Shown here one piece after another: positions 33,981 through 43,095 of a DNA stretch of 64,000 bases. A program made the translations under genes and the position numbers. The stretch lies in contig NZ_RWKW01000031.1 in the NCBI RefSeq assembly GCF_003970795.1, forward strand, positions 62,001 to 126,000. The letters are read 5' to 3'. This stretch comes from Aquibium carbonis. Its GTDB lineage: Bacteria > Pseudomonadota > Alphaproteobacteria > Rhizobiales > Rhizobiaceae. Under the pieces are notes generated by a model. That model saw only the letters and a list, made by a program, of their open reading frames with translations, was not told where the DNA came from and searched no databases. The first letter of the stretch is position 1. Each line of letters starts with the position of its first letter.

Positions 33981-35492
33981 TCAGCCATACAGGCCCTTGT
34001 AGCTGTCGCGCAGAACGTTCTTCTGCACCTTGCCCATGGTGTTGCGCGGCAGTTCGTCGACGAAGATCACGCGCTTCGGCTGCTTGAATCGGGCCAGCCG
34101 TTCGCCCAGCCCCGCCATGATGCCCGCCTCGTCGATCGTCGAGCCCTTCTCGCGCACCACCACCGCCGTCACGCCCTCGCCGAAGTCGGGATGGGCGATG
34201 CCGATGACGGCGCTTTCGACGACGCCCGGCAACTGGTCGATCTCGGTCTCTACCTCCTTGGGATAGATGTTGAAGCCGCCGGAGATGACCAAGTCCTTGC
34301 CACGCCCGACGATCTGGACGTAGCCGCGATCGTCCAACAGGCCGAGGTCGCCGGTGATGAAGAAGCCGTCCGGCCTGAACTCCGATGCCGTCTTCTCGGG
34401 CATGCGCCAGTAGCCGGAAAACACGTTCGGTCCGCGCACCTCGATCATGCCGGTCTCGCCGGTCGCCAGCGTCGCGCCGCTCTCGGGGTCGACGATCCGC
34501 ACGTCCACGCCCGGCAAGGCCTGCCCCACGGTGCCGGCGATCCGGTCGCCGTCATAGGGGTTCGACGTGTTCATGTTGGTCTCGGTCATGCCGTAGCGTT
34601 CGAGGATCGCGTGCCCCGTCCGCTCGACGAACTGTCGGTGGGTGTCGGCCAGCAGCGGCGCCGAGCCCGACGTGAACAGCCGCATGCCGGCCGCCGCCTC
34701 GCGTGTCAGCCCGGGATGCTGCAGGAGCCGCGTGTAGAAGGTCGGCACGCCCATCATCGTCGTGCAGGCGGGCATCAGCCGCAGGATCGCGTCGGGGTCG
34801 AACTTCGACAGGAACACCATCGACCCGCCCGACAGGAGCACCACGTTCGACGCCACGAACAGCCCGTGCGTGTGGAAGATCGGCAGCGCGTGGATCAGCC
34901 GGTCGGCGGCGGTGAAGCGCCAGACGTTCACCAGCGTCAGCGCGTTGGACAGGAGGTTGTCATGCGTCAGCATGGCGCCCTTCGAGCGCCCGGTGGTGCC
35001 CGACGTGTAGAGGATGGCGGCGAGATCGTCCGGCCCGCGCGCCACGTCGTCGAAGTCCGGCGCCAGCGCGTCCAGCCCGTCCATCAGGCTGCCGCCGCCG
35101 GTCTCGTCCAGCGTCTCGATCCGAGCGCCGTGGCGAGCCGCCACGTCCCGTGCCGCTTCGGCGCGCTGCGGCGCGACGACGAGCAGCCGCGGCTCGGCGT
35201 CGCCCACGAAATAGTCGAGTTCGGCCAGCGTGTAGGCGGTGTTGAGCGGCAGATAGACCGCGCCGGCCCGCAGGCAGGCGAGATAGAGCATCAGCGCCTC
35301 GGCGCTCTTCTCCACCTGGACGGCCACCCGGTCACCCGGCTCCACCCCGCGCTCGACCAGCCGTCGCGCCAGCCGGCCCGAAAGGTCGAGCATGTCGCGG
35401 TAGCTCCAGCGCCGGCCGTCGAGCGTCTCGATGAAGGGCTGGTCGCCCGCGCCCGCCGCCGCGCGGATCGCGTCGAACATGTGGTTGGCCAT
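33981..35492 (-). CDS. matB: Malonyl-CoA synthetase MatB
   Basis: A 503-residue adenylate-forming ligase. The P-loop-like motif AAILYTSGTTGRSKGAMLTH is intact, with YGMTETNMNTSNPYDG and GYVQIVGRGKDLVISGGFNIYP further on, and the acyl-adenylate lysine in LPRNTMGKVQKNVL. Start MANHMFDAIRAAAGAGD and the whole order of motifs resemble rhizobial MatB, which makes malonyl-CoA from malonate, CoA and ATP. Usually matB neighbours matA and matC; neither is seen here, so malonyl-CoA may serve fatty acid or methylmalonate metabolism. A different short-chain acyl-CoA ligase is possible. Confidence 0.85.
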   Translation of the reverse strand: MANHMFDAIRAAAGAGDQPFIETLDGRRWSYRDMLDLSGRLARRLVERGVEPGDRVAVQVEKSAEALMLYLACLRAGAVYLPLNTAYTLAELDYFVGDAEPRLLVVAPQRAEAARDVAARHGARIETLDETGGGSLMDGLDALAPDFDDVARGPDDLAAILYTSGTTGRSKGAMLTHDNLLSNALTLVNVWRFTAADRLIHALPIFHTHGLFVASNVVLLSGGSMVFLSKFDPDAILRLMPACTTMMGVPTFYTRLLQHPGLTREAAAGMRLFTSGSAPLLADTHRQFVERTGHAILERYGMTETNMNTSNPYDGDRIAGTVGQALPGVDVRIVDPESGATLATGETGMIEVRGPNVFSGYWRMPEKTASEFRPDGFFITGDLGLLDDRGYVQIVGRGKDLVISGGFNIYPKEVETEIDQLPGVVESAVIGIAHPDFGEGVTAVVVREKGSTIDEAGIMAGLGERLARFKQPKRVIFVDELPRNTMGKVQKNVLRDSYKGLYG

Positions 35493-35720
35493 GGTCCCTC
35501 CTGCGTCGCTGCCATCGACCGGTGCCGGTCGATCCGGTCGTCCTATAGCACGAAGCAGGGTCTGGATTTGAAGCCGGGATTCGTCGGGCGGGATGAATTC
35601 GTGCGGCTGAACGCCGGCTGAATGCCCGGTTCAGCCCCGGTTCCGGACGGCGTCCCTACAACCGGAACCGTCAGCACGCGGCGCCCCCGAGCCGCCGGAT
35701 CCAAGAGAGGAAGACCCCCC

Positions 35721-36155
35721 ATGTTCCGCAAGATCGTCGCCACCGCCCTCGTCGCCGCTTCGCTCGGCATCGTCTCCGCCCCCGCCATGGCCAACCAGGT
35801 CAAGATCCAGCAGTGGGGCCTCGGCCACACCGCCGGCGGCGCGCAGACCGGCAAGTTCAACAAGATCGGCACCTACCAGACGGGCAAGTGGAACCAGGCC
35901 GTCGCCAACCAGACGGGCCGCCGCAACCAGTCCGCCATCGGCCAGGAGGGCGTCAACAACTTCGCCGATACCTGGCAGAACGGCCGCGGCAACGCCGCCG
36001 GCGTGGGTCAGTTCGGATCCAACCACACGGCCATCCTGACCCAGGACGGCAACCGCAACGTCGCCGCCGGCGTCCAGGTCGGCCACGGCTGCGACGCCAA
36101 CGTCACGCAGGCCGGCCGCGGCAACGTCGCTGCTTTCGTCCAGACCTGCAACTGA
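35721..36155 (+). CDS. Curlin-repeat secreted protein (first)
   Basis: A 144-residue exported protein. Signal peptide MFRKIVATALVAASLGIVSA, cleaved near AMA-NQ. The mature part is a run of curlin-type units of 20-23 residues with Asn/Gln/Gly spacing, for example GTYQTGKWNQAVANQTG, RRNQSAIGQEGVNN and RGNAAGVGQFGSNH. Such repeats stack as a cross-beta solenoid in CsgA/CsgB amyloid. The last units carry two Cys (GHGCDAN and FVQTCN), uncommon in curlins. The ATG at 35721 has AGAGAGGAAG just upstream. It forms a small cluster with csgH and another curlin gene. Confidence 0.85.
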   Translation: MFRKIVATALVAASLGIVSAPAMANQVKIQQWGLGHTAGGAQTGKFNKIGTYQTGKWNQAVANQTGRRNQSAIGQEGVNNFADTWQNGRGNAAGVGQFGSNHTAILTQDGNRNVAAGVQVGHGCDANVTQAGRGNVAAFVQTCN

Positions 36156-36232
36156 CGGACAAGTCCGCACAGCCCCGGGCCGGGACACCGCAACGCTTCC
36201 CGGCCCCGCCCCCAAATTCAGAGGAGCAAGCC

Positions 36233-36616
36233 ATGCCCCACGTCAGCAAGCGTTTCGTCGCCGCCGCCGCGATCCTCGTGATCGGAGCGGGAGCAGCGGT
36301 CGCCACGGCCGGCCCTTCGCCCGATCCCAACCGCTGCGAGATCGTGGCGGAAAAGCACGGCGCAGCAGTCACGCTCATCGGCCTCTACTACGCCGCCAAG
36401 GCGCTGGATGGTGAATACACTTTCCGCGTGCGGGGCGCCGGCCGGTCGGGCACAACGGACATCGCCCAGGGCGGCGAATTCTCCGTCGATCCGAGTCAGC
36501 CGGCCGAAATCGGCCAGGTCATGCTCGGTGGTGGGGGCACGTCGTATGACGCGACCCTCGTCGTGAAGGCCGCCGGCAAGACGTGGCGCTGCAGCGAGCG
36601 CATCGGCGGGCGTTGA
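36233..36616 (+). CDS. csgH: Curli assembly chaperone-like protein CsgH
   Basis: A 127-residue exported protein. Signal peptide about 1-26 (RFVAAAAILVIGAGAAVATA). The mature part, with RCEIVAEKHGAAVTLIG, GEYTFRVRGAGRSGTTDIAQGG and KTWRCSERIG, fits CsgH, the alphaproteobacterial periplasmic protein that keeps curlin from forming fibrils inside the cell. Two Cys, one near each end of the mature domain, could form a disulfide. The ATG at 36233 follows GAGGAG. It lies 77 bases after a curlin gene, and 208 bases before another. A hairpin follows at 36645-36673. Confidence 0.8.
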   Translation: MPHVSKRFVAAAAILVIGAGAAVATAGPSPDPNRCEIVAEKHGAAVTLIGLYYAAKALDGEYTFRVRGAGRSGTTDIAQGGEFSVDPSQPAEIGQVMLGGGGTSYDATLVVKAAGKTWRCSERIGGR

Positions 36617-36644
36617 ATCACGCCAATCCGGTCATCCGTTCAGA

Positions 36645-36673
36645 AAAGGGCTCCGGCGCGTCCGGGGCCCTTT
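36645..36673 (+). terminator. Hairpin terminator after csgH
   Basis: AAAGGGC-T-CCGG and CCGG-G-GCCCTTT pair across a five-base CGCGT loop with one T-G wobble, ending in TTTC. It lies 28 bases after the csgH stop and separates csgH from the second curlin gene, which would then need its own promoter in 36674-36824. Confidence 0.65.
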
Positions 36674-36824
36674 CACGTTCGCGGACCGGCGGATCCCGGC
36701 AGCCGCTGAACGCCTTCTGAACAAGCGGTTCCGGTTCGGTTCAGCGGCCCTGTTCCAATCTCTCCTCATCGCCGGATGAGTACCGCCGGCCAGGCCACCG
36801 AACCGCAGAACCTGGGAGAAGACC

Positions 36825-37232
36825 ATGAAGACCGCAAACGCCCTGATCGCCAGCCTCGTCGTCCTTTCCATCGGCACCGCGGGCATGGCAGGGCCCGCTT
36901 CCGCCAGCGGATCGGTGTCCATCTCGCTCGCGCCCGCCAATGCCAAGCAGGAGCAGGCCATGCGCGCCGGGCTGGGCATCTACGCCCTCTACAACGGCAT
37001 CAAGAACGGCGGAATCACGCAGAAGGGCGTCAACAACAGCGCCGGGCTGGCGCAGAACGGTTCCGGGAATCTCGGTGTCGTCCACCAGAAGGGCAACGGT
37101 CACAATGGCACCCTGCAGCAGAACGGCAATGGCAACAGCCACGGCCTTTTCCAGTTCGGCAGAAACACCAACGGCCATGTCGTCCAGACCGGCAATGGCG
37201 GCACCGGTGCGATCTTCCAGTTCGGCTGGTGA
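36825..37232 (+). CDS. Curlin-repeat secreted protein (second)
   Basis: A 135-residue exported protein with signal peptide about 1-27 (ALIASLVVLSIGTAGMAGPA). The mature part begins with a non-repeat segment (SVSISLAPANAKQEQAMRAG), then five or six short units with N-x-G and Q-x-G spacing: GITQKGVNNSAGLAQNGSGN, LGVVHQKGNGHN, GTLQQNGNGNSHGLFQFG. Ends in QFGW. The two curlins are not copies of each other; they may act as major subunit and nucleator. The ATG at 36825 has GGGAGAAG upstream. Confidence 0.83.
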   Translation: MKTANALIASLVVLSIGTAGMAGPASASGSVSISLAPANAKQEQAMRAGLGIYALYNGIKNGGITQKGVNNSAGLAQNGSGNLGVVHQKGNGHNGTLQQNGNGNSHGLFQFGRNTNGHVVQTGNGGTGAIFQFGW

Positions 37233-37359
37233 GAACGGCTTATCGTAGCCGCTCCGGTAGGCGGGGCGAACTGATCGGCGAGCCCGCCCACCCGGCCCCG
37301 CTCTCGCGCCACTACGAGGCGTCCGCCCGTCGTCGATTTCGGGGAAGCAGGACGTCCCG

Positions 37360-38313
37360 TCAGTACCCGGCGGAGCGGTCCACCAGATTTTCCAGGGTCT
37401 CGCCGCGATCGCAGGCGTCCATCTGGTCGAGCATCGGCCCGGCCAGGTGAGTCGGATCCGACGTCGCGGCAGCGTGGGGCGTCACGAAGACCTTTTCGTG
37501 TGTCCAGAGCGGGCTCGTCTTCGGCAGCGGCTCGGTCTCGAAAACGTCGAGGCTGGCTTCCTTGAGGACGCCCTCGTCCAGCGCGCGAGCGATGTCGGCG
37601 TCCTTTTGAAGACGGCCGCGGCCGGCATTGATCAGCACCGCCCCGCCGAGCGCGTTGTCGCGACGAAGCTTCGACAACAGTTCGAAATTGACCACGCCGG
37701 TCGTTGCCGGCGTCAAGGGCAGCAGCACCACGAGCATGTCGGTCGCGCGCAGGAACGGTTCGAGACCTTCCTTGCCGCCGAAGCAGGCAACGCCCTCCAT
37801 CGTCGTTCCCGTGCGGCTCCAGCCATTCACCCTGAAGCCGAGCATGAGCAGCGCGCGCGCCGCCGCGCGGCCGAGGTTGCCCAGTCCCATGATGCCGACC
37901 GACACGGCGTCCGCCGCCGGTTGCGCAGGCTCACGCCAGATCCGACGCTTCTGCTGCTGTCGATGGAGCAAGCCCTGGCGATGATGGTCGAGAACGCGCC
38001 AGCAGACGTATTCCGTCATGTGCTGGGCCAGATTTTCGGCCACGACGCGCACGATCGGCACGTCGGGCAGGCCGGGATCGGAGAAGAGGTGGTCGACGCC
38101 GGCGCCGATCGAAAACACCGCCCTCAGGTTCGGAAGGTTCGAGAGCGCGTGCGGCTTCTGCTTCCACACCACGGCGTAGTGGATCGACGGATCGCTCGGG
38201 GTCTGCGGCTCGAGCACCACCTCGCGACGAACCGACAGCAGCTCGTGCCAGCGTTGCGGATTGAAACCGGTCACGGAAAGGAGAATCCGTCCCTTGGCTG
38301 CTTCGGTCATCAT
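37360..38313 (-). CDS. ghrA: Glyoxylate/hydroxypyruvate reductase (D-2-hydroxyacid dehydrogenase)
   Basis: A 317-residue NAD(P)-dependent enzyme. Rossmann motif VGIMGLGNLGRAAA (about 138-152) is followed by WSRTGT, where Arg suggests NADPH preference. The catalytic Arg is in NAGRGRL, Glu in DVFETEPLP and His in VTPHAAA. AVFSIGAGVDHL near residue 66-77 is typical of the GhrA group. It reduces glyoxylate and hydroxypyruvate to glycolate and glycerate. It stands 26 bases after the yejF stop on the same strand and may be cotranscribed with the yej operon. Confidence 0.88.
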   Translation of the reverse strand: MMTEAAKGRILLSVTGFNPQRWHELLSVRREVVLEPQTPSDPSIHYAVVWKQKPHALSNLPNLRAVFSIGAGVDHLFSDPGLPDVPIVRVVAENLAQHMTEYVCWRVLDHHRQGLLHRQQQKRRIWREPAQPAADAVSVGIMGLGNLGRAAARALLMLGFRVNGWSRTGTTMEGVACFGGKEGLEPFLRATDMLVVLLPLTPATTGVVNFELLSKLRRDNALGGAVLINAGRGRLQKDADIARALDEGVLKEASLDVFETEPLPKTSPLWTHEKVFVTPHAAATSDPTHLAGPMLDQMDACDRGETLENLVDRSAGY

Positions 38314-38339
38314 GTCCCCGTCGATCTCGATCCTGCGCG

Positions 38340-39971
38340 CTACTCGCTGACCACGCCCTGCGGCGCGGTGGCGATGTCGAAGGCCGCCGCGATCAGCGCC
38401 TTCGTATAATCGGTCTTCGGCCGGTCGAAAATCTCGTCAGACGAGCCGGCCTCGACCACCTTGCCATTGCGCATGACGATCACCTCGTTGGCCAGCGCCC
38501 GGACCACCCGCAAATCGTGGCTGATGAACAGGTAGGCGAGATCGTGCTTCTTCTGGAGATCGCGCAGGAGATCGACGACCTGCGCCTGCACGCTCATGTC
38601 GAGCGCCGACGTCGGCTCGTCGAGCATGACGAATTTCGGCTTCAGCACCATGGCGCGGGCAATCGCGATGCGCTGGCGCTGTCCACCGGAGAATTCGTGC
38701 GGATATCGGAAGCGCGTCTGCGGATCGAGGCCGACCTCGTTCAGGACCCCGACCACGAGATCGTCGCGGTCGTCGGCCGAGAGCTTCGGCTGGTGGATGC
38801 GAAGGCCTTCCTCGATGATCTCGGAGACCGACATGCGCGGGCTGAGAGAACCGAACGGATCCTGGAAGACGATCTGCACTTCGCTGCGCAGCGGACGCAT
38901 GTCGTTGAAGGAGAGGGTGTCGATCTGGCGGTCGCCGAAGCCGATCTTGCCGCGTGACGAGATCATCCGGCAAAGCGCCAGGCCCAGCGTCGTCTTGCCA
39001 GAGCCGGATTCGCCGACCACGCCCACCGTCTGTCCGGCGCGAACGGTCACGTCGATACCATCGACCGCCTTCACATGGTCGACCGTGCGGCGCAGGAATC
39101 CCTTCTTGATCGGGAACCAGACCTTCATGTCCTCGCCCGTCATGACCGCGCGTGCGGAGGGATCGCTTTTCGGCGGCTGGCCCTTCGGTTCGGCCGCCAG
39201 CAGATGCCGGGTGTATTCGTGCTGCGGGTCTGCGAAGATGCGCTCGGTCGGGCCGGCTTCGACGATCCGGCCCTTGCTCATGACGCAGACGCGATCGGCG
39301 ATCCGGCGCACGATGCCGAGGTCATGGGTGATGAACAGCATGGACATGCCGTTCCTGGCCTTGAGCCCATCGAGAAGTTCGAGGATCTGCGCCTGCACGG
39401 TCACGTCGAGCGCCGTGGTCGGTTCGTCGGCAATCAGCAGCTTCGGCTCGTTGGCGAGCGCCATGGCAATCATGACGCGCTGGCGCTGACCGCCGGAAAG
39501 CTGGTGCGGATAGGCATCGAGCCGCTTCTCGGGCTCGCGGATGCCGACTTCCAGGAGAAGCGCGATCGCGCGGTCGCGGGCCTGACGGTCGCTCATGCCC
39601 TGATGCAGCTTCAGGACCTCGCCGATCTGCCGCTCGATGGTGTGAAGCGGGTTGAGCGAGGTCATCGGCTCCTGGAAGATCATGGTGATGTCGCGACCGC
39701 GGACCTTGCGCAGGTCCGCGTCGTCCTTCGCCAGCAGGTCCTGGCCATTGAACAGGATCGACCCCGACGGATGGCTGGCAGACGGATAGGGCAGCAGCTT
39801 CAGGACCGACAATGCCGACACCGATTTGCCCGAACCGGATTCGCCGACGAGCGCGATCGTCTCGCCGGGAGCAATGTCGAAGGAAATGTGGTCGACGGCG
39901 ATCTGCTCGCGCCCCCCTTGCGTGAACGCGACGGACAGATCCCGGACGGACAGGAGGGGGAATCTAGTCAA
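38340..39971 (-). CDS. yejF: Peptide ABC transporter ATP-binding protein YejF (fused double ATPase)
   Basis: A 543-residue protein with two complete ABC domains. First: [30 protein letters not shown]. Second: [29 protein letters not shown]. It powers the YejABE importer for oligopeptides and peptide-nucleotides. The family N-terminus ([11 protein letters not shown]) begins right after TTG-ACT-AGA at 39971, which is taken as the start. Reading further upstream in frame goes through the PIN toxin DNA in another frame and gives about 45 unrelated residues. The TTG start overlaps the 3' end of the toxin gene by eight bases. Confidence 0.88.
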   Translation of the reverse strand: MTRFPLLSVRDLSVAFTQGGREQIAVDHISFDIAPGETIALVGESGSGKSVSALSVLKLLPYPSASHPSGSILFNGQDLLAKDDADLRKVRGRDITMIFQEPMTSLNPLHTIERQIGEVLKLHQGMSDRQARDRAIALLLEVGIREPEKRLDAYPHQLSGGQRQRVMIAMALANEPKLLIADEPTTALDVTVQAQILELLDGLKARNGMSMLFITHDLGIVRRIADRVCVMSKGRIVEAGPTERIFADPQHEYTRHLLAAEPKGQPPKSDPSARAVMTGEDMKVWFPIKKGFLRRTVDHVKAVDGIDVTVRAGQTVGVVGESGSGKTTLGLALCRMISSRGKIGFGDRQIDTLSFNDMRPLRSEVQIVFQDPFGSLSPRMSVSEIIEEGLRIHQPKLSADDRDDLVVGVLNEVGLDPQTRFRYPHEFSGGQRQRIAIARAMVLKPKFVMLDEPTSALDMSVQAQVVDLLRDLQKKHDLAYLFISHDLRVVRALANEVIVMRNGKVVEAGSSDEIFDRPKTDYTKALIAAAFDIATAPQGVVSE

Positions 39972-40470
39972 TTTGGGGCTCGCTCCGGGTGATAGTGCGA
40001 AGTACGTCCGGGTCTGGCCGAAGCACATCCAAGATGGAAGGCCCTCGAGTGAGCCCCCAACGCGTATGAAAGAGCTCGATCCGATCGGGAATACGCGTAT
40101 CGCCACTGAGGAAATGACTGCAGCCGAAGCCTATTGCCGTCGACAGGTGAATCGCGTCGGGGAGCTTGATGGACCCGTACTGGGAGCGAAGAACGGCTGC
40201 GTATCGCAACGCAGAACTGTGAACTGGGCCGATCTCCATGAACCCGCCGGGGGTCATCCAACTTTCGTACTGCTGGATGAGACGGTCATCCTGCTCGCGG
40301 TAGGGTTTCACTAAAAGTTCGGCCAGGGTCAATTCGCTCGTGCACAGAAAAGGCGTGGAAGACGTCTCCTGTCCGACGGCCAACTCTGTAAGGAGAGACG
40401 CCCGCTCATCCTTTCCCTCACCGAGCAGAATCAGGATGTTGGCGTCGAGATAGAGACGCTTGATCTCCAT
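39964..40470 (-). CDS. PIN-domain toxin (VapC-like)
   Basis: A 168-residue PIN-fold protein, expected to be a Mg-dependent ribonuclease acting in the cytoplasm. The acidic residues of the active site are present: Asp9 in LYLDANILI, Glu51 in LTLAELLVKP, Asp105 in KLPDAIHLS and Asp124 in FLSGDTRIP. The ATG at 40470 overlaps the antitoxin stop in ATGA, and the protein starts MEIKRLYLDANILI as PIN toxins do. It is somewhat longer than classic VapC (about 130-140). The GC content drops visibly here compared with the surrounding yej genes, a sign of acquisition. It lies between yejE and yejF on their strand. Confidence 0.87.
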   Translation of the reverse strand: MEIKRLYLDANILILLGEGKDERASLLTELAVGQETSSTPFLCTSELTLAELLVKPYREQDDRLIQQYESWMTPGGFMEIGPVHSSALRYAAVLRSQYGSIKLPDAIHLSTAIGFGCSHFLSGDTRIPDRIELFHTRWGLTRGPSILDVLRPDPDVLRTITRSEPQID

Positions 40471-40703
40471 CAACGCTCCCACTCGTCGCGCAACTCGCGA
40501 ATGCGGGCAACGGCTTCATCCATGGTGACACCGGGTGCGTTTTCGCGGGCTGCCCGTAGGCTCTTCAACAACGCCTCGCGACCGAGCGGTATCCGCTCTT
40601 CCTCTTCGATCGTAACGCGCACTGACGCGCCAATGGCAATCCCCTCCCGCAACTCGGCAGGCAGTTTCGACGCAGGATAGTTTTCACGCACGACCTTGTT
40701 CAT
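40470..40703 (-). CDS. Antitoxin of the PIN-domain pair
   Basis: A 77-residue protein directly before the toxin, sharing ATGA with it. The N-terminal half (ASKLPAELREGIAIGASVRVTIEEEE) looks like a short beta-rich DNA-binding element. The C-terminal half (REALLKSLRAARENAP and MDEAVARIRELRDEWER) is helical and charged, as expected for the toxin-wrapping tail. Its family among VapB/Phd/AbrB types cannot be named. Assignment rests on size, order and overlap with the PIN gene. Confidence 0.78.
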   Translation of the reverse strand: MNKVVRENYPASKLPAELREGIAIGASVRVTIEEEERIPLGREALLKSLRAARENAPGVTMDEAVARIRELRDEWER

Positions 40704-40774
40704 GTCTGGGCAGCCATCTTGACGCGGACATCGTAGTGGTCACGGTGCTTTCGATCAAACCAACTTTCCATCAT
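40700..40774 (-). CDS. Possible 24-residue linking peptide between yejE and the antitoxin
   Basis: The frame ATG-ATG-GAA at 40774 runs to TGA at 40700-40702 and encodes MMESWFDRKHRDHYDVRVKM plus four residues. Its first ATG shares its A with the yejE stop (TGATG), and its stop shares ATGA with the antitoxin start. It therefore occupies the whole yejE-antitoxin gap in a coupled way. It may be a leader peptide that carries ribosomes from yejE to the antitoxin, or the remains of a longer gene. The peptide is highly charged, with no recognised domain. Confidence 0.35.
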   Translation of the reverse strand: MMESWFDRKHRDHYDVRVKMAAQT

Positions 40775-41925
40775 CACCGGAACGTCTTCCTCGGGTCGAA
40801 GGCGTCGCGGGTCGCCTCGCCGATGAAGATCAGCAGCGACAGCATCAGCGAGATCACGAAGAATCCCGACATCGCGAGCCAGGGGGCGTTGAGATTGTTC
40901 TGCCCCTGCTTGAGGAGTTCGCCAAGCGAGGCCGAGCCGGGCGGCAGGCCGAAGCCGAGGAAATCCAGAGAGGTGAGAGTCGTGATCGAGCCGTTCAGGA
41001 TGAAGGGCAGAAAGGTCAGCGTCGCCACCATCGCGTTCGGCAAGAGGTGCCGGAACATGATGGTGCGGTTGGGCACGCCGAGCGCCCGCGCGGCGTTGAC
41101 ATATTCGAAGTTGCGCGCCCGCAGGAACTCCGCGCGCACGATGCCGACGAAGCCGACCCAAGAAAACAGCAGCATGATGCCGAGCAGGATGAAGAAGCCC
41201 GGCGGCAACACGGCCGCGATGATCAGGAGCAGGTAGAGCACGGGGATCGACGACCAGATCTCGATGAAGCGCTGGAAGATCAGGTCGGTCCAGCCGCCGA
41301 AATAGCCCTGGATGGCGCCGGCCGAGACGCCGATGACGGCCGAGCAGAGCGTCAGGGCCAGGCCGAACAGCACAGAGATGCGGAAGCCGTAGATGACGCG
41401 GGCGAGCACGTCGCGGGTCTGGTCGTCGGTTCCGAGCCAGTTCCAGTTGCCGATCGTGCAGGCCGGATCCTCGGCGCCCAGCGGGTAGCGCTGGCAGCGC
41501 GTCTCCCGGTCGTACATCCAGGACGGTTTGGCGGGGGCGGCTTCGGGAATCTCGTTGTTGACCGTGCGGTAGGAATAGCGGACCGGCGGCCAGAGGATCC
41601 AGCCATTGGCCTCGATTTCCTCGTAGATCACCGGGTCACGATAGTCGGTCACCGCGAGGAAGCCGCCGAACTTCTCCTCGGGATAGTCGACGACGACCGG
41701 GAACAGCAGTTCGCCCTGATAGGAAACGAGGATCGGCTTGTCGTTGGCGATGACGTTGGCCAGCATCGACAGCACGAAGAGCACGATGAAGATCCACAGC
41801 GACCAGTAGCCGCGACGGTTGGCCTTGAAATTCTGCCAGCGCCGCTGGTTGAGCGGCGACAGGAATGGCCGGATGCGGCGCGAACGGATGCGCTCGACCT
41901 CGCCCTTCAGGATGACGTCCGACAC
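40774..41925 (-). CDS. yejE: Peptide ABC transporter permease YejE
   Basis: A 383-residue inner-membrane permease of the OppC/DppC class. A helix near the N-terminus (YWSLWIFIVLFVLSMLANVI) is followed by a periplasmic stretch of about 100 residues (containing PSWMYDRETRCQRYPLGAED) typical of YejE. GTDDQTRDVLARVIYGFRIS leads into the permease core with the EAA-like loop NAARALGVPNRTIMFRHLLP. Start codon is GTG at 41925 (VSDVILKG), one base after yejB. It forms the channel with YejB. Confidence 0.93.
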   Translation of the reverse strand: MSDVILKGEVERIRSRRIRPFLSPLNQRRWQNFKANRRGYWSLWIFIVLFVLSMLANVIANDKPILVSYQGELLFPVVVDYPEEKFGGFLAVTDYRDPVIYEEIEANGWILWPPVRYSYRTVNNEIPEAAPAKPSWMYDRETRCQRYPLGAEDPACTIGNWNWLGTDDQTRDVLARVIYGFRISVLFGLALTLCSAVIGVSAGAIQGYFGGWTDLIFQRFIEIWSSIPVLYLLLIIAAVLPPGFFILLGIMLLFSWVGFVGIVRAEFLRARNFEYVNAARALGVPNRTIMFRHLLPNAMVATLTFLPFILNGSITTLTSLDFLGFGLPPGSASLGELLKQGQNNLNAPWLAMSGFFVISLMLSLLIFIGEATRDAFDPRKTFR

Positions 41926-41926
41926 C

Positions 41927-43027
41927 TCAGACCTCCCTGCGCTCGAAATCGATCCGCGGATCGATCCAGGTGTAGGTGAGGTCGGAGATCAGCGCGACGA
42001 AGAGGCCGATCAGCGAGAAGATGTAGAGATTGGCGAAGACGACGGGATAATCGCGGTCGAGCACCGAGCGGAAGCCGAGCAGCCCGAGACCGTCGAGCGA
42101 GAAGATGTTCTCGATCAGGAGCGAGCCGGTGAAGAATGCCGAGATGAACGCTCCGGGGAAGCCGGCGATGATGATCAGCATGGCGTTGCGGAAGACGTGC
42201 CGGTAGAGCACCTGGCGCTCGGACAGGCCCTTCGCCCGCGCGGTGATCACGTATTGCTTGCGGATTTCCTCCAGGAAGGAGTTCTTGGTCAGCAGCGTGG
42301 TGGTGGCGAAGGCCGACAGGACCATGGCCGTCAGCGGCAGTGTCAGGTGCCAGAAATAGTCGACGATCTTGCCCCAGAGCGACAGCTGGTCCCAGTTGTC
42401 GGATGTCAGGCCGCGGAGCGGGAAGAAGTCCCAGAACGACCCGCCGGCGAAGAGCACCAGCAAAAGGATGGCGAACAGGAAGCTCGGGATCGCATAGGCG
42501 ACGATGATCACCCCGCTCGTCCAGACGTCGAAGGTCGAGCCGTCCTTCACGGCCTTGCGGATGCCGAGCGGGATCGAGATCGCATAGGAGATCAGCGTCA
42601 GCCAGAGCCCCAGCGAGATCGACACGGGCATCTTTTCGAGGATCAGGTCGAGAACCGAGATGTCGCGGAAGAAGCTCTCGCCGAAATCGAAGCGGGCATA
42701 GTCCCACAGCATGCCGAAGAAGCGCTCGAGCGGCGGCTTGTCGAAGCCGAACTGTATCTCCAGCTGCTTGATGAATTCCGGGTCCAGCCCCTGGGCGCCG
42801 CGATACCGGGAGGACATCTCGCCGCTGGCGTCGAAGTTCTGGCCGACCGAATCGCCGCCGCCGCCCGAAATGCGGTCGGTCGCGTCGCCCGCCTGGCCGG
42901 AAATGCGGGCGATCACCTGCTCGACCGGTCCACCCGGTGCGAACTGAATGACGGTGAAGGATATCGCCATGATGCCGAAAAGCGTCGGGATCATCAGCAG
43001 AAGGCGTCGAAGGATGTAGGCGCCCAT
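41927..43027 (-). CDS. yejB: Peptide ABC transporter permease YejB
   Basis: A 366-residue inner-membrane permease of the OppB/DppB class. Start [20 protein letters not shown] at 43027 is the family hallmark, followed by a Gly-rich periplasmic loop ([20 protein letters not shown]) and [27 protein letters not shown]. The EAA-type loop is [21 protein letters not shown]. It starts 68 bases after yejA and ends one base before yejE. In enterobacteria the YejABEF importer takes up oligopeptides and microcin C. Confidence 0.93.
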   Translation of the reverse strand: MGAYILRRLLLMIPTLFGIMAISFTVIQFAPGGPVEQVIARISGQAGDATDRISGGGGDSVGQNFDASGEMSSRYRGAQGLDPEFIKQLEIQFGFDKPPLERFFGMLWDYARFDFGESFFRDISVLDLILEKMPVSISLGLWLTLISYAISIPLGIRKAVKDGSTFDVWTSGVIIVAYAIPSFLFAILLLVLFAGGSFWDFFPLRGLTSDNWDQLSLWGKIVDYFWHLTLPLTAMVLSAFATTTLLTKNSFLEEIRKQYVITARAKGLSERQVLYRHVFRNAMLIIIAGFPGAFISAFFTGSLLIENIFSLDGLGLLGFRSVLDRDYPVVFANLYIFSLIGLFVALISDLTYTWIDPRIDFERREV

Positions 43028-43095
43028 CAGGTGGATCCGGATTTCGATTCGCGGCGGGGTCGAGAATGGCTCATCTGTGTCATGCGAAGCTTGCG

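Noticed and set aside
39972-40106. N-terminal extension of yejF up to an upstream start
   Set aside because: The extra residues are out-of-frame translation of the toxin gene end and do not resemble YejF. The TTG at 39971 sits where the family begins.
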